A DNA stretch of 64,000 nucleotides from Sthenelais limicola (GCA_942159475.1 OW804096.1:10031871-10095870), one strand, 5' to 3'. Positions 1 through 10,807 are shown, counted from the first letter of the stretch. Notes: generated from the letters alone by a model not told the origin. Translations and numbers: made by a program.

Positions 1-319
1 GTTGTATACAGCATCTTCAGAAAAAGCCATAATTATTGTCTGCTAAAGCGAGTCTTCGGTATATCCCTTAAAGCACGTGCTGATCAGTAGCAATAAAGAC
101 TATTTCCCCTCACACATATATATACATCCCAATAAATACACACCACACTCTTGTGTAAAATACTACCCACGCTACCCTGACTAAGTTTTAATCCTCTCAT
201 TCAGTGCAGCATACATAGCATTGTTATATAATCAAAAAATGCTCACCCACGCTATGACAATCTAAAATATACACCCACGCCACCATGACTAAGTTTAAAC
301 CTTTCATTTATATTTATAG
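1..319. other. Intron or upstream part of the left-hand spliced gene
   Basis: No coding exon could be supported here. The stretch ends in a pyrimidine-rich tract and an AG acceptor at 318-319. Two imperfect direct copies of a segment around CACCCACGC and TGACTAAGTTT (about 163-213 and 268-316) precede a possible and the actual acceptor, which looks like a local duplication of intron sequence. Confidence 0.4.
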
Positions 320-1026
320 CTCGACTGTGAAACTCCAACCAACAACCCAAACCTCGTCACTCCAAGCGCTCCTAAAGTGGCTAAGAAACACATTTCTAGA
401 GCCACGGCTGCACTTCTCAAAAACCACCTAGATCGTTCTTCAACATCCCCAGTAAAAGAACTTAACTATTCGTCCTTCATCATGACCCCCTCTCCTCCGA
501 ATAATGCTGCTGTAAACGTTGTAACTCCCGAAAAACATCAAGCGTTCCAAGCACATACTCAACCAAATCCAAAGGCCTCAGCAACACCACCACCACCAAT
601 GCCTAATCAACAAGTATGTAAAATATAACATAATCTAGTGCAACTAAAATATTGCATTTGAATTTAAATTACGAAAACATTTTATTGCATACTTTCGCTG
701 TCAATCCAAAAAAAAAAAATCTCCCGCATGTTAAAATGTTGCAATTCCCCTTCAAACATATATTACAATCTTCTGTGAATGAGTAACAAATCAATATAAA
801 ACAATATGGAATAAGATAGCATTAATCTATTACTTAAGTATTCGTGCCAATTTTCAATCCTATATCCATGTAATACCATATTCCAATTATGTACACTATA
901 AATAAGAGTAAATAATTGAATCTATAATATGTATATTTATTTTTGTCAATTTTGTCTTTTCAGAGGAGTCCCCTAAGCTTCTCACCGATGACAAAATCCC
1001 AAATAGACTCGCTACTCAAAATGTAA
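320..1026 (+). CDS. 3' part of an unrecognised spliced gene (two exons)
   Basis: Exon 320-613 is open throughout (98 codons, phase 0 at both ends). It is bounded by an AG acceptor at 318-319 and a GTATGT donor at 614. The final exon 964-1026 follows a TTTTCAG acceptor and adds 20 codons plus TAA. An AATAAA signal lies at 1162-1167. The visible 118 residues are rich in Pro, Ser, Thr and Asn, with a proline run near the exon junction and a short helix-like end (SQIDSLLKM). No domain is recognised. The 5' exons lie further left, partly or wholly outside the window. It converges on the gene at 1227-1885, a homologue of a Maverick gene at 9814-10194, so it may belong to a second Maverick. The splice model is inferred from consensus sites and reading frame only. 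Confidence 0.5.
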
Positions 1027-1226
1027 ATTCTCCCAGAACGTAAATAGACTACTAATGCACCATACTTCCCATCAATGCGCCCAATAGGCTCTCTACTCCG
1101 AATCTAAACTTCAACATGAATTTCGTCAGGCGGTAAATAGTTAATGTATATTATATACTAGAATAAACATAATACGTACAACAAAATGACTTGTGTTTTT
1201 ATTCATTATCACTAAATTCAATGTAG
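1027..1226. terminator. Convergent poly(A) region
   Basis: AATAAA on the plus strand at 1162-1167 serves the gene ending at 1026. AATAAA on the minus strand (1203-1198) serves the gene ending at 1227. The two transcripts meet tail to tail here. Confidence 0.5.
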
Positions 1227-1885
1227 TTATTGTAGCTAAATCAATCAAGCAGTAATTCAGCTTCAATAAATAGTCCTCTATGTAATAATACTCACCAAAT
1301 TAGCATCTAGTTGTGTTACAACGTCACTGGTAATGTAAAATAAAAAAAAGTTATTCAATATCTCAACAACATTGCAGCAAACTTAAATTTAAATTCAAGT
1401 CAGCTGTTGAATCTGCTAATAAGTCAGGTATACCCAATACAAAATGCTATGTTGCTCAAAGTCGATCAATATAATTATATAAACTCTACTCACCTCCAGG
1501 ATAGGTTAAAAATAACATTTGAAATAAGAACAGCACGTCTCAAACCGTCTGGAAACGTTTCATCAGTAATAGTGTCAATCCATTCGGCAGGAATATTCGT
1601 ATCTGTTATCGTCCATGTCTTCTCATTTTCATTATAAATAAAATGAATCTTTCCCATACCCGTATCCGTCCAGGTGTTTACACGCAGCACAAGAAAAAGT
1701 CGCCATACTTGATCAGGTATTGGAAGTATCTGTAGCAAGTTTTCCTCAGGTCTTGTGCTAAAAAATATCTTATCACCGTAATTCTTGGTCTTCACAATCT
1801 CAAATAGAACCTTTGGCGAAACACTAACGCGAAACATAACATCTTCAACATTACGAACAACCAGAAATTTCTTCACGTGCTCCAT
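1227..1885 (-). CDS. Homologue of the Maverick gene at 9814-10194; spliced, function unknown
   Basis: Exon 1 runs 1885 to 1494 from an ATG. It encodes 130 residues and ends at a GTGAGT donor. A 31-nt exon (1326-1296) with good acceptor and donor sites continues the frame. A short last exon (1235-1227) adds two codons and TAA, and an AATAAA lies on this strand at 1203-1198. The first 125 residues align along their length with the 126-aa product at 9814-10194. Both share a KF(L/I)V start, an RPxxNLxQI segment, VPxxVW-like residues, a GKIHFxY block and a W-x-I-x-DTN block. No known domain is recognised. Exon 1 is well supported; the two small 3' exons are less certain. Homology to a gene inside a complete Maverick suggests that this region is part of another such element. 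Confidence 0.55.
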
Positions 1886-2378
1886 CTCAAGATCTCAAGA
1901 TGCAACCAGTTCACCCCAATACTCCACAGGTTAAACTCAAAATAAAACCTTGGTCTAAAGCACACATACACAGATAGAACCGTCCACCAACATATGCACC
2001 CAACCAATCACCCCTATTAACCCTACATTAAACCCAACTAATCCTCACTATCGCACCCACCCATGCTGAAACACACACACACACACACACAACCCCACCC
2101 ATCCCAAGACACACACACACACACACACACAACCACCAACGCACAGCTTCCTCTCAATACACAAAACTATTCTAATAATAAGTACACACACAATATCATC
2201 AAACCAACTCAATAACTTAACAATACCACACATAACAATCCTTATCCCCTTCATAACAATAGAACGCCAAGACAACAATAGATCACACAAAACCCCTCAA
2301 GGCGCCGCAAGGCCAAACAATAGGATTAAAATTCACTCACCCTAAAAAGTGACATGGATCAACTCATCTATTACTACT
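1886..2378. other. Possible terminal region of a second Maverick element
   Basis: No gene is seen. Two CA dinucleotide runs (2070-2091 and 2109-2132) lie here. The stretch ends in TTACTACT at 2371-2378. Read on the minus strand this is AGTAGTAA, the same eight bases that begin the terminal repeat of the complete element at 8699. The partner end is outside the window, so the boundary and a 6-bp duplication (ATCTAG at 2379-2384) cannot be tested. Confidence 0.3.
2070..2132. repeat. CA microsatellite, two blocks
   Basis: Two (CA)n runs of about 22 to 24 bp are separated by a C-rich spacer. Confidence 0.9.
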
Positions 2379-2986
2379 ATCTAGTTCATTATCTCGTAGT
2401 GACCTCTCACTCACTGACGATGATCTTTCTACCTTTCAGGTCTGAGCCAAGTGCACATGGAGAATCTCCCAATCCAACTGACCTTTACTTGCTAGGTTAT
2501 CCACCACTCTGCCAATTTCCTCCTTTGTCCTGACCTTGGCCTTTGACCTTGACCTCTGTCCTTGACCCCTGAATTATTAGTATGAATAATAAGGTTGTGA
2601 CAGTTGTAGGGGATCATCTGGTTAATTAATTGCCTCGGATGATAAGGGCCTAGTCCACCAAGCCGATTCCCATGCGATTTTGCACCGCAGAGGACTCTTT
2701 TGCCCTAAATTCTGTGAGAATCGCATGCAAATCGGCTTAGTGAACTAGGCCCTTTGGATTGTTGTCAACACATCTCCTAGGCAAGGCTGCCGACTTCGCC
2801 TAGTCCCTGAGTGGACAGGGTATTGTCATACAAACTCCCATTATGAAGACCCTGCTACAATGCATGTTTCAAGTGTTTGGGCTCCCTAATGCCAAATACA
2901 ATCTTTTTTTTTAAAAAAAAAAGCTTCCCATCGAAATTCAATGTGGCGTCCCGCTCTCACAAGAAATCTATGTTACTTTGATAAAT
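2379..2986. other. Host non-coding DNA with one hairpin repeat
   Basis: Apart from the hairpin repeat at 2646-2753 I see no gene. The segment around 2510-2570 carries several imperfect copies of a CCTTGACC-like word. Confidence 0.6.
2646..2753. repeat. 110-bp hairpin element, copy 1
   Basis: The two arms are inverted copies: GGGCCTAGTCCACCAAGCCG at the left and the complementary CGGCTTAGTGAACTAGGCCC at the right. Related copies are at 5271-5385, 43591-43700 and 46887-46997. It is a foldback MITE-like element with no coding capacity. Confidence 0.85.
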
Positions 2987-3222
2987 GGGTCAGACTTTCA
3001 GAACATGTACATTTCGCCTTCACCAATTCTCTCAAAGAACCCAAATTTAAGACAAAAATCAGGTTAAAAATACTGTTCAACATAACCAAACAGACTGTTT
3101 AAATCAAGGCAATACCAAATACACTCATATAATAACTAGTTTTGATGATTTTTCAGTCCAATTTACGAGAATATACAAAATATGTTGATCTGCCAATTGT
3201 ACATTTTCTGAAAATCTCACCC
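2987..3222 (+). repeat. 235-bp TIR MITE, copy 1
   Basis: It starts GGGTCAGACTTTCAG and ends CTGAAAATCTCACCC. It is of the subtype with an ACACTCATATAA-like interior and is slightly diverged at both ends. Confidence 0.85.
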
Positions 3223-3511
3223 AAATGAACAGTTTTGGTGTCTATGTTTTCCAGGACAAGGAAAGTACTGAAATAAGATTAAAACCCACACCACTTGCAT
3301 AATTTCCTGACTAACATTAATAAATACTTATGACCCTAATACTCATATTTTGTGCCCTAATAAACATATCTTCTCGCCCTAATACACAAATAGTTTCTGC
3401 ACGCTTTAGTTCTTGTTTGTTAATATTTGTTTCTGATTCTCAATATCAAAACAATTGATCATTTCTAGGGAAATAGCCCCCAAACGACCAATTTAACTTG
3501 TTCCTATATAT

Positions 3512-3750
3512 GGGTCAGATTTTCAGAAAATGTACAATTGGCAGCTGTACATATTTAGTGAATTCTGCTAAATTAGGTGGCAATTTGGTCAATACTAGGT
3601 AAATTCGAGTATATTCGGCATTGCATTAATTTTAGCAATCTGTTTGGTAAGGTTGAACTGTACTATGCATTTTTTTTCCGTCTGAAATTTGGATTATTTG
3701 AGAGGATTGGTGAAGTTGAATTGTACATTTTCGGCTTATATTTTCGGCCC
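3512..3750 (-). repeat. 235-bp TIR MITE, copy 2
   Basis: Inverted orientation. The left terminus is intact (GGGTCAGATTTTCAG), while the right terminus is degraded to TTTTCGGCCC. Confidence 0.85.
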
Positions 3751-3984
3751 ATATAATAACAGTGAATTCCTTTTCTGTCACATAGCAATACACTAAAACA
3801 AATATGGGCTTTTATACTTTACTAAGTAATGTCAAGATGCTTTTACACTATACATTACACAATAGCTTTTATAAGGCCCATTATTAAATGAGGAATCCAT
3901 TTCACATCAGACATAAACCATTTCCCGAATAGTATTTGCTAGAAATGGTATCGATTTCTGAAGCCCCTTGCAAAGGGACCATAT

Positions 3985-4219
3985 GGGTGAAATCGCCAGG
4001 AAATGTACAATTCACTTTCACCAATCCCCTCAAATAACCCAAATTTCAGACGAAAATAAAGTTCAAAATACAGTTCAACCTAACCAAACAGATTGCTAGA
4101 ATCAATGCAATGCCAAATATAGTCGAATTTACCTAGTATTGACCACATTGCAGCCTAATTTAGCAGAATTTACTAAATGTGTACAGCTGCCAATTGTACA
4201 TTTTCTGAAAATCTAACCC
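3985..4219 (+). repeat. 235-bp TIR MITE, copy 3
   Basis: The left end carries the variant GGGTGAAATCGCCAG, shared with the copies at 7344 and 34621. The right end is AAAATCTAACCC. Confidence 0.85.
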
Positions 4220-5055
4220 ATATAGCCTCTCCCGAACACAAGGACGCTCTATCCGAGCATAAAGTCAATGAAATGGAAGAACTAGAGTCGAGGAAGATGA
4301 TAGAATTAGTGTAGATGGAGGAATGTTTTTGTGCTTAAGAGCAATCAAAGTCTGCCAGTGTTGTGCCTAGAGAAGGCTACGATATCATATCCTCAATTGG
4401 ATGAAGGTTAAAACACTCTATGTCTGATGGAAATTTATTAAATGACACTTTTATCTCCGTATGGGGGATGGTGAATGTCTAAACCCATAAATGTTCAGAG
4501 GCGGGCTGTGGTTATTGTATTATGGCGGACATGGCAGTTGGGTAAAAGATACATTTCATTTCTTAGTCCGTTAGATATAGGTCTCTGCAGGGGAGTGTAG
4601 CTGGTTGGAATCTATAAATGCACACATATAAAGAATACAACATAACAAATGACCTCTCTCTGTATTTGTCCATACGTTCAACGGTGCTGCCACCTGGGAG
4701 ACGTGCATAACACGGGCCTCTTTATGAATGTGGCCGGCTCCAAGGAGGCGAGTTTTGTAATTTGTTTGCATTGAAGTCTCAATAAGAGAAGGTAAAATCA
4801 ACTGATTGATTTAAGCGTTTTCTATAGAAGAGTGGGGGCTGCCCTCAGCGAGACTACAATCTCCATAGGACATTTTCATTCAGTAGCCTATAATATTATG
4901 TAAGGGTTAATGGCTGACATTTCTGGCCTGCTGGTGCTGATGGTATTAATACTTTCAGTCTCTAACACATGTGATTATATATATATAGATCCTGGACCAT
5001 TCACTTGACGTATAAACTATACATAGAGCCAATGGTATGTGCATCAAGTATGATT
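4220..5055. other. Non-coding host DNA, no feature seen
   Basis: Only short open frames with no recognisable product occur here. I see no repeat family that recurs elsewhere in the window. Confidence 0.5.
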
Positions 5056-5056
5056 C

Positions 5057-5168
5057 TATATATAGAGAGAATGGAAAAACGAGCCGGCAATAATACAAAA
5101 TTTATTGGACTTGATTTGTCCGCATAAGCACAAGTGCTTATGCGCACAAATCTCGAACATTGCCGCTG
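5057..5168. repeat. Palindromic element, partial copy
   Basis: GAGAGAATGG, CGAGCCGGCAATAAT and AAATTTATTGGA are shared with the fuller palindrome at 30567-30717. The centre is a GCATAAGCAC / GTGCTTATGC inverted pair. Confidence 0.7.
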
Positions 5169-5270
5169 CGCTTTGGCACCGGAAGTCATTTGATTCTTTA
5201 TGATATGTGTACAATAACGATTGTGTTATTGCACCCCTGTGGTCTACCTCTCATACATCATCAGCATATT

Positions 5271-5385
5271 AAGGCACTAGTCCACTAAACCGATTCTCGT
5301 GCGATTTTGCGCCGCAAAGGACCCTTTTACATGCACTAAATTCCGTGAGAATCGCATGAGAATCGGCTTAGTGGACTAGGGCCTT
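5271..5385. repeat. 110-bp hairpin element, copy 2
   Basis: Arms AGTCCACTAAACCGATTCTC and GAGAATCGGCTTAGTGGACT are exact or near-exact complements. Same family as 2646-2753. Confidence 0.85.
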
Positions 5386-5433
5386 TACACTATATTACAA
5401 GTATTATAATCCTAACATGAAGCAGAAGCATAA

Positions 5434-5668
5434 GGGTCAGATTTTCAGAAAATGTACAATTCGTTTTCACCAATCCTCTTAAATAACCCCCATTTCAGAC
5501 AGAAATGAGCTTCAAAATGCAGATTAACGTAACAGAACTGATACTTTAAATCAATGCGATACCAAATACACTCAGTTATACCCAGTATTCATCATTGTTC
5601 AGCCTAATTTAGGAGAATTTACTAAATATGTAGAGCTGGCAATTGTACATTTTCTGAAAATCTGACCC
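5434..5668 (+). repeat. 235-bp TIR MITE, copy 4
   Basis: Both ends are intact (GGGTCAGATTTTCAG and CTGAAAATCTGACCC). The interior is of the ACACTCAGTTATACCC subtype. Confidence 0.9.
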
Positions 5669-6399
5669 ATATATGCCCCATTTTTCTATACATTACGAAA
5701 TCGGGGTCCTGAGGATTTTTTCTTTTACAAAGGATAAGCCAATGCATGGCATTTTGCAGTAGCAAAATATCTTCGCAATATCGTTATTTCGGAGTAAAGA
5801 TCCGCCGTCACAATGAGTACTTTGTTTCGAATTTTCGTTATTGTACGCATCACTTTCTTTCTATGAGTAATGCATTTAAAATTAAGTAGAAGTTTTTGTT
5901 TATTTTTTATTTTTTTGTAATTACTATGTTGGACACATATAATTATAAGCGTTGTTTTGGAATAACAATTTAAACAACCACCAACTGTATAAATTATTAA
6001 ACAAACATAACTTGGATTATGGTAACTTGTATTATGATGTTCAGCTAAGAAGAGTAGGCCTATTAATAGTAAAAATGTTCTATTTTGAATACAATTCCTT
6101 TAAATTAATTAGATTACATTAATTACATTAATTGGCAAAAATTTTCTCCAACCTTACACCTTTGTACCAACCCTATGTCAATCAACTATTTATTCTGTAT
6201 AAATTGTCATTTATCAAGAGGCCTATAATTGTATCATATGCAAAGATTATATACACACACACATACACACCCAAACACACCCATGCGCACACACATCTCT
6301 ACCCGAAGCAGCACCATCCTACCCCGAGCCAGGTGTAGGTGCATCCTACCCCAACAACAACTATATAAAGGTCACACCATGTTTTTCAATTTCATTCTC
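5669..6399. other. Non-coding host DNA
   Basis: AT-rich, with a short CA run near 6250-6295. No gene or family repeat is seen before the hammerhead-like motif at 6400. Confidence 0.5.
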
Positions 6400-6430
6400 C
6401 TGATGAAGGTACACTGTACCGAAACGTTGA
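6400..6430 (+). ncRNA. Hammerhead-like core motif, copy 1 (retroelement 3' region)
   Basis: CTGATGA (6400-6406) is followed by a hairpin with stem GGTAC/GTACC and then GAAAC. This is the conserved order of a hammerhead ribozyme core (CUGAUGA, stem II, GAAA). Flanks CATGT and ACATG can pair outside it. An AATAAAAC segment follows, as in two further copies at 40028-40060 and 49361-49392. Hammerheads of this kind are known in Penelope-like elements and retrozymes. Stem I and the cleavage site are not convincing, so activity is uncertain. Confidence 0.4.
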
Positions 6431-6902
6431 GACACATGAAATAAAACAAGAAAGCAACTCACCGCGAGCTGGTCGTTTTGTCGGTTTTTCACCATCAATT
6501 TCAATTACATTAATTAAAGAAGGAACAGATCATATTTACCAGCAGATAAACATAGTGGCAACTCCCCTATTGCATTTCCCATTACAAGAGCCACAAACAA
6601 TCTATTTATACTGTTCTCCATTGAATTACTGACTTCATATTAATTCCTACCATTACATCTAAGCTATTGTGGAAGGTCTTAATGCTATTTCAAAACAATT
6701 GCTGGCGTATAAATGAGGGATTTCATGAGATCTGCAATAAAGATAAGAGAGACAAAGACTGACTCGTTATCAGTCTTTCACTCTAGCTCGGTGGGAATCA
6801 ATACATGAAGCTGGTGCTAAAATGTAATATTGATTAAAGACCATTCATTTGTAGGCACTAGTGGATAAGGGAGGTGGGGGTGGGGGAAAGTGCTGGGACA
6901 AT

Positions 6903-7119
6903 AATAGGGAGATTTAGCAGCCACAACGCACCGATACAACACTAACGCATCCACTAACTATTAGTACATTATTACCGTTATGGGGATATCTTGAGAGGCC
7001 TGCAATCCAAATGCCCTCGGCCTAGCGCCTCTCAAGATATCCCCACAGCAACAGCAATGTACAAATAGTTAATGCGTTAATGTTGTGTTGGTGTGTTGTG
7101 GTTGCTAAATCTCCCTATT
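6903..7119. repeat. 217-bp foldback element
   Basis: Ends AATAGGGAGATTTAGCAGCC and its near-complement GGTTGCTAAATCTCCCTATT pair over about 75 bp per arm, including GGGGATATCTTGAGAGGC near the centre. It is non-coding, and only one copy lies in the window. Confidence 0.8.
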
Positions 7120-7343
7120 GTCTGTGGGCCTCCTCTATTTGGTGGGCAGAAATTCATTGCTATTTCAACCTACGCAAGTTTGCCACTCGCATAAATGCCT
7201 GATAAGATGTTTGGTTTGTCGCTGCCACTTTGTGTTCTTTGAACACATAAAATAAACGATTCCTTATCTTATCTCATATCAATTTCCATAAACATAACAT
7301 AATGTTGTCGTATATGAACATGGGGTGCATACTGATGGTATAT

Positions 7344-7579
7344 GGGTGAAATCGCCAGAAAATGGACAATTCGCCTTCACCAATCCTCTCAAATAACCGA
7401 TGTTAAGGCAAAAGTGAGCTTCAAAATTCAGTCTAACATAACCGAACGGATTCTTTGAATCAAGGCAATAATAAGTATACCCAGATATACCTAGTATCGA
7501 CCATTTTTTAGTCTTGATTTAGCAAAATTTACTCAAATGTTTTTATCTGCCAATTGTACATTTTCTGAAGATCTGACCC
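7344..7579 (+). repeat. 235-bp TIR MITE, copy 5
   Basis: Left end GGGTGAAATCGCCAG, right end CTGAAGATCTGACCC. Confidence 0.85.
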
Positions 7580-8040
7580 ATATGCACTCCTCATATGCAC
7601 CTCTGACCCTATGCATTGTCATTGCTCTGAAACTATGTATCTAAGATGGGTTATGTTGCAATACACTATGTGTAGTGATAGCCTACTAGGACTTGGGTGA
7701 GCAAGCGTATAATGTCCAAACAAAATTAGATTCCATATGAGTTTTATATTAATATGTATGCCCATACTAAATAGGAGGTGCAAAACGGGGGTGCAATAAC
7801 AGAATCGTTATTCTACACATAAAATAAATAACGAATTCTTTTTTTTTGTTTATATGTCAATTTGTATTTTTGCTAAGGGCATATAATAAATAGGAAATGG
7901 AACTCTAATAAATCACATCACTCATTACTTACTCTGGACAAAATATTGTATGTAAGTATGACACTAACAATATTCAATCACGGTAACAGAAATTCCTGCT
8001 TTCATTAATTGCCTGTGCTTGTACTATTGTGTGTGATGGC
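7580..8040. other. Non-coding host DNA, no feature seen
   Basis: Low-complexity AT-rich sequence; nothing recognisable. Confidence 0.5.
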
Positions 8041-8480
8041 CTGGGTTGGAGGGTAGGTATGTGGCCAGGTTAAATCGTCTCATGGTCGACGGATGCCTTG
8101 TTAGTGAGAGATCAAAGTTTGATTCTTAGTTGAGGAGGCACTGAGGGAGGCGGTATTGGACGCACTTGGCCCGAAATCATATGAACATTTCGGTGAAGAA
8201 AATGAAGTGGGCAATGGGGTTGCCCATGGGGTGGAGGAACTCGTGGGGAGGGGTGGCTGTGTTGTCATTCTCCGTGGTCTAGTGGTCAAGATGGTCAAGA
8301 TGGTCACTTTGTTAGCGGGAGACTCAGGTTTGATGCTCGGTTGAGGTAATATATTATTATTATGGAATTTTTATTCAGGAAACATATACATTAGTAGTAA
8401 TATAACTCAGGAAAAGGACATAGTTCGATCTCCACTGGAGTTCTTCTTAAATAATCCTCAAATAATATATAATAAAATTT
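8041..8480 (+). repeat. tRNA-derived SINE-like pieces
   Basis: Two tRNA-like heads end in GATTCTTAGTTGAGG (near 8130) and GATGCTCGGTTGAGG (near 8340). A GTGGTCTAGTGGTCAAG A-box-like segment lies at about 8274. The tail (TTTTTATTCAGGAAACATAT and CTCCACTGGAGTTCTTC) recurs around 41540 and 41990 next to tRNA-like units. Weak open frames here are not genes. Confidence 0.5.
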
Positions 8481-8692
8481 ATAAGATATTGCAAAGTATG
8501 TGACAACGATCGAATGGTGTAACTTTGGTGAAATGAATTTTAGATAAAATAAAATAGATATGAAATAAGGCTGTGGATGTATGCTAGAGAATTTTTAATA
8601 TGGACAAGAGAAAATGACTGAGATTAATGAGATTTAATACTATGATGTTTCGAATAGGAATAAGTACGATAGATAATTTAAGAGGTAATTTA

Positions 8693-8698
8693 GATACA
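8693..8698. repeat. Target-site duplication, left (GATACA)
   Basis: A perfect match to GATACA at 28763-28768. Six-base duplications are characteristic of Maverick/Polinton integration. Confidence 0.95.
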
Positions 8699-8918
8699 AG
8701 TAGTAAGGTATATACTATAGAGTCATAAGCCCTAAAAAAAATAAAGAATTTCCTTCGTTTAGAACAAAGGATTTCATGCATACTAATGAGAGTCATAATC
8801 CCTTACGTAACCAAACCCCACGATCTGGATGAATGGGCTATTGTCTATTGTTTGTACAAACAAGGCATTGTTTATGTAAACACGGCGGGGGACAAGTGCA
8901 TTGTTTATGTAAACACGG
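8699..8918 (+). repeat. Left terminal inverted repeat of the Maverick
   Basis: It begins AGTAGTAAGGTATATACT and matches the complement of 28543-28762. The differences seen are ccttCgttt versus cctttgttt, one G insertion in the right copy, gtgcAttg versus gtgcTttg, and one mismatch near the inner end. It contains a perfect 16-bp palindrome TTGTTTGTACAAACAA at 8848-8863 and two copies of TTGTTTATGTAAACAC. Confidence 0.95.
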
Positions 8919-9813
8919 TGTATGAAGGAGGATCATAGCCTGAGGGATCGAGTAACGAGTAGGAGGTGAGACAAGGGATAAGTAGAGCTAAGTAGGTATT
9001 GACCCCTTGAGAAGTACGGATAACAACTTGTGAAGAGGCGAGAAGAGGGTTGTGAAGTGGGTACTAATGGATGTAAGGACATGGTGTCTTAATGAGAAGT
9101 AATTATTGAAACAAGATAAGAGGGGCGGGGGGTCACACAGGTGAGTGTATTGGTATAACGTTAATGGAATTGAATAAATAAATACAAAACAAATTTTAGT
9201 GACAAGGTCTTAAAGAGAGGGAGAGAGAGAGGGACAAGGGAGGAGGTTGATGCTTAGCTAATGGAATGCTAATTACTTTATAAGATGACAACAATTATGA
9301 AAGAGAAAGAGTTTTGAGTACACTGGTGAATTTTATTGGCATTAAGTTAACGAGATACGTGTAGGGCTACAGATAGGCATTGAGACGCTATTGAAATAGT
9401 ATGAAGAGCTATTATAGTAGTGAGCAAGGTAAAGTCTATGGCGTCCGATTGAAACAGGACGCTATTGATTTAACGCTGAAGAGAGATGTATAGTGACGGG
9501 GGGAGGAGCGCGGCAGGAGTAGCGCGGCTTGCCTAAGACGCGCCCCGATGGAAGGTCGGTGGAAGCGGCAGCGAGTTGACACAGAGAGGCCTGAGGGGGT
9601 TTGGGGGGTCTGGAAATAAAAGTTTGGTAAACGTTAGATATGACTATGATGTATTAAACAGACGTGTAAAATGTAGGGTAAAAGGGGGAAAGAAGAAAAT
9701 ATAGAGTTGTATAGTAGTCAATACTAACCTTAGTCCACAGTTTCACCAGGAGTTGGTCGTTTGCCATGGGTACGATAAGCGTTTCGCACGTGCCTCCAGC
9801 GTAGCGCGTGTAT
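8919..9813. other. Left subterminal region, no gene seen
   Basis: About 0.9 kb without a supportable coding frame. It contains a GA-rich stretch (9216-9245) and a GC-richer patch near 9500-9600. Confidence 0.5.
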
Positions 9814-10194
9814 TCAATTTATTATTCCCATGGCAATGACCAAGTTATGGTCCAAATCGCCGCCTACAGGTGTATCTTCGTATAATAATTTCTCTTCGTT
9901 TGTGTCCACAATCATCCAAGAATCGGTGTCAGCCTTATAGACAAAATGTATTTTGCCTATTTTGACCGTTTTCTTTTCATTGAAACGAGCTTGGCCCAGC
10001 ACAACCCACACATGTTTTGGCACGACCATTATTTGCTCTAAGTTATGCAGGGGTCTCATAACGAAGAGAGTGGTGTTTTGATTACCCGGCTCCTTCAGAA
10101 TTTCCAGCCAAAACGTAGGCTTGGAAACGGGCACATCAAAGACCACAAGGTCTTCGGTACAGTTGACGATAAATTTTGACAAAGAACTATCCAT
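9814..10194 (-). CDS. Maverick protein of unknown function, 126 aa
   Basis: A single-exon frame from ATG at 10194 to TGA at 9816-9814. The product is soluble-looking, with no signal peptide, membrane segment or recognised domain. Conserved blocks are RPLHNLEQI, GKIHFVYKA and W-x-I-V-DTN. It is homologous over its whole length to the product of the gene at 1227-1885, which shows that it is a real, evolving gene and not a chance frame. It is the leftmost gene, transcribed toward the left TIR and divergent from the zinc-finger gene. Unlike its homologue it shows no donor site at its 3' end. I do not assign a function. Confidence 0.75.
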   Translation of the reverse strand: MDSSLSKFIVNCTEDLVVFDVPVSKPTFWLEILKEPGNQNTTLFVMRPLHNLEQIMVVPKHVWVVLGQARFNEKKTVKIGKIHFVYKADTDSWMIVDTNEEKLLYEDTPVGGDLDHNLVIAMGIIN

Positions 10195-10799
10195 GGTAGC
10201 AAAAGTAGTATTTCTTTGGTGTATAACGTTTAAAGTTGGCGAGCAGATATAGGTAAGACGTTCTTTTTGCTACTGTACGATGACTTTAGACAGAATGAAC
10301 ATGAGGGGTGAAGGCTTTTTATAGGCATAGAATATTAGGCGCAGAAAAGCTGTTGCATTAGAACGGACTAGGGGGATGGAGGGAAGATTTACTCGACTCG
10401 TTTTTAAATCAGGTGTCTGACAATTAGTGTCAGCATCACGTAAGGGGAACGTTTTGAGCATGTACAATTATGAATGAGGGATAGTTAGCGCTTAAATAAA
10501 TAGAGTGTCACACCGTGCTAAGTGTTGTATACATAAGGTGTACTAACGGACCTTAGTGCGGCGTACGGGGGGAGGGGTGTGAAGGGTTATTGAAGTGCTA
10601 CTAGACGTAGGGGAATGACCAGTGAATGACAAACTATGAGTATAACATGAAGATACAATATGTAAATATGTAATATGTAAATTTGTACAAATGCTTGAGA
10701 TGAAAATGGAGATAAGTGGGGGGGAATTGATGGAAAGTAAAGGAAAATAAAATTTATATTCATGAATTTGATGAATAATGATGATAAGGTCCGCGCGCG
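10195..10799. other. Divergent intergenic region
   Basis: Lies between the 126-aa gene and the zinc-finger gene promoter. Weak open frames on the minus strand have no recognisable product. Confidence 0.5.
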
Positions 10800-10807
10800 T
10801 ATATATA
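10800..10807 (+). promoter_or_regulatory. TATA box of the zinc-finger gene
   Basis: TATATATA follows a CG-rich CCGCGCGCG block. Transcription would start near 10830. The transcript then carries a short upstream frame (ATG at 10828) and a good donor, AGA/GTAAGT, at 10921, so a 5'-UTR exon of about 10830-10920 spliced to 11689 is plausible. Confidence 0.45.

Noticed and set aside
8101..8344. Pro/Thr/Ser-rich and Gly/Val-rich frames on opposite strands
   Set aside because: They lie in tRNA-derived SINE-like sequence and have no gene signals.
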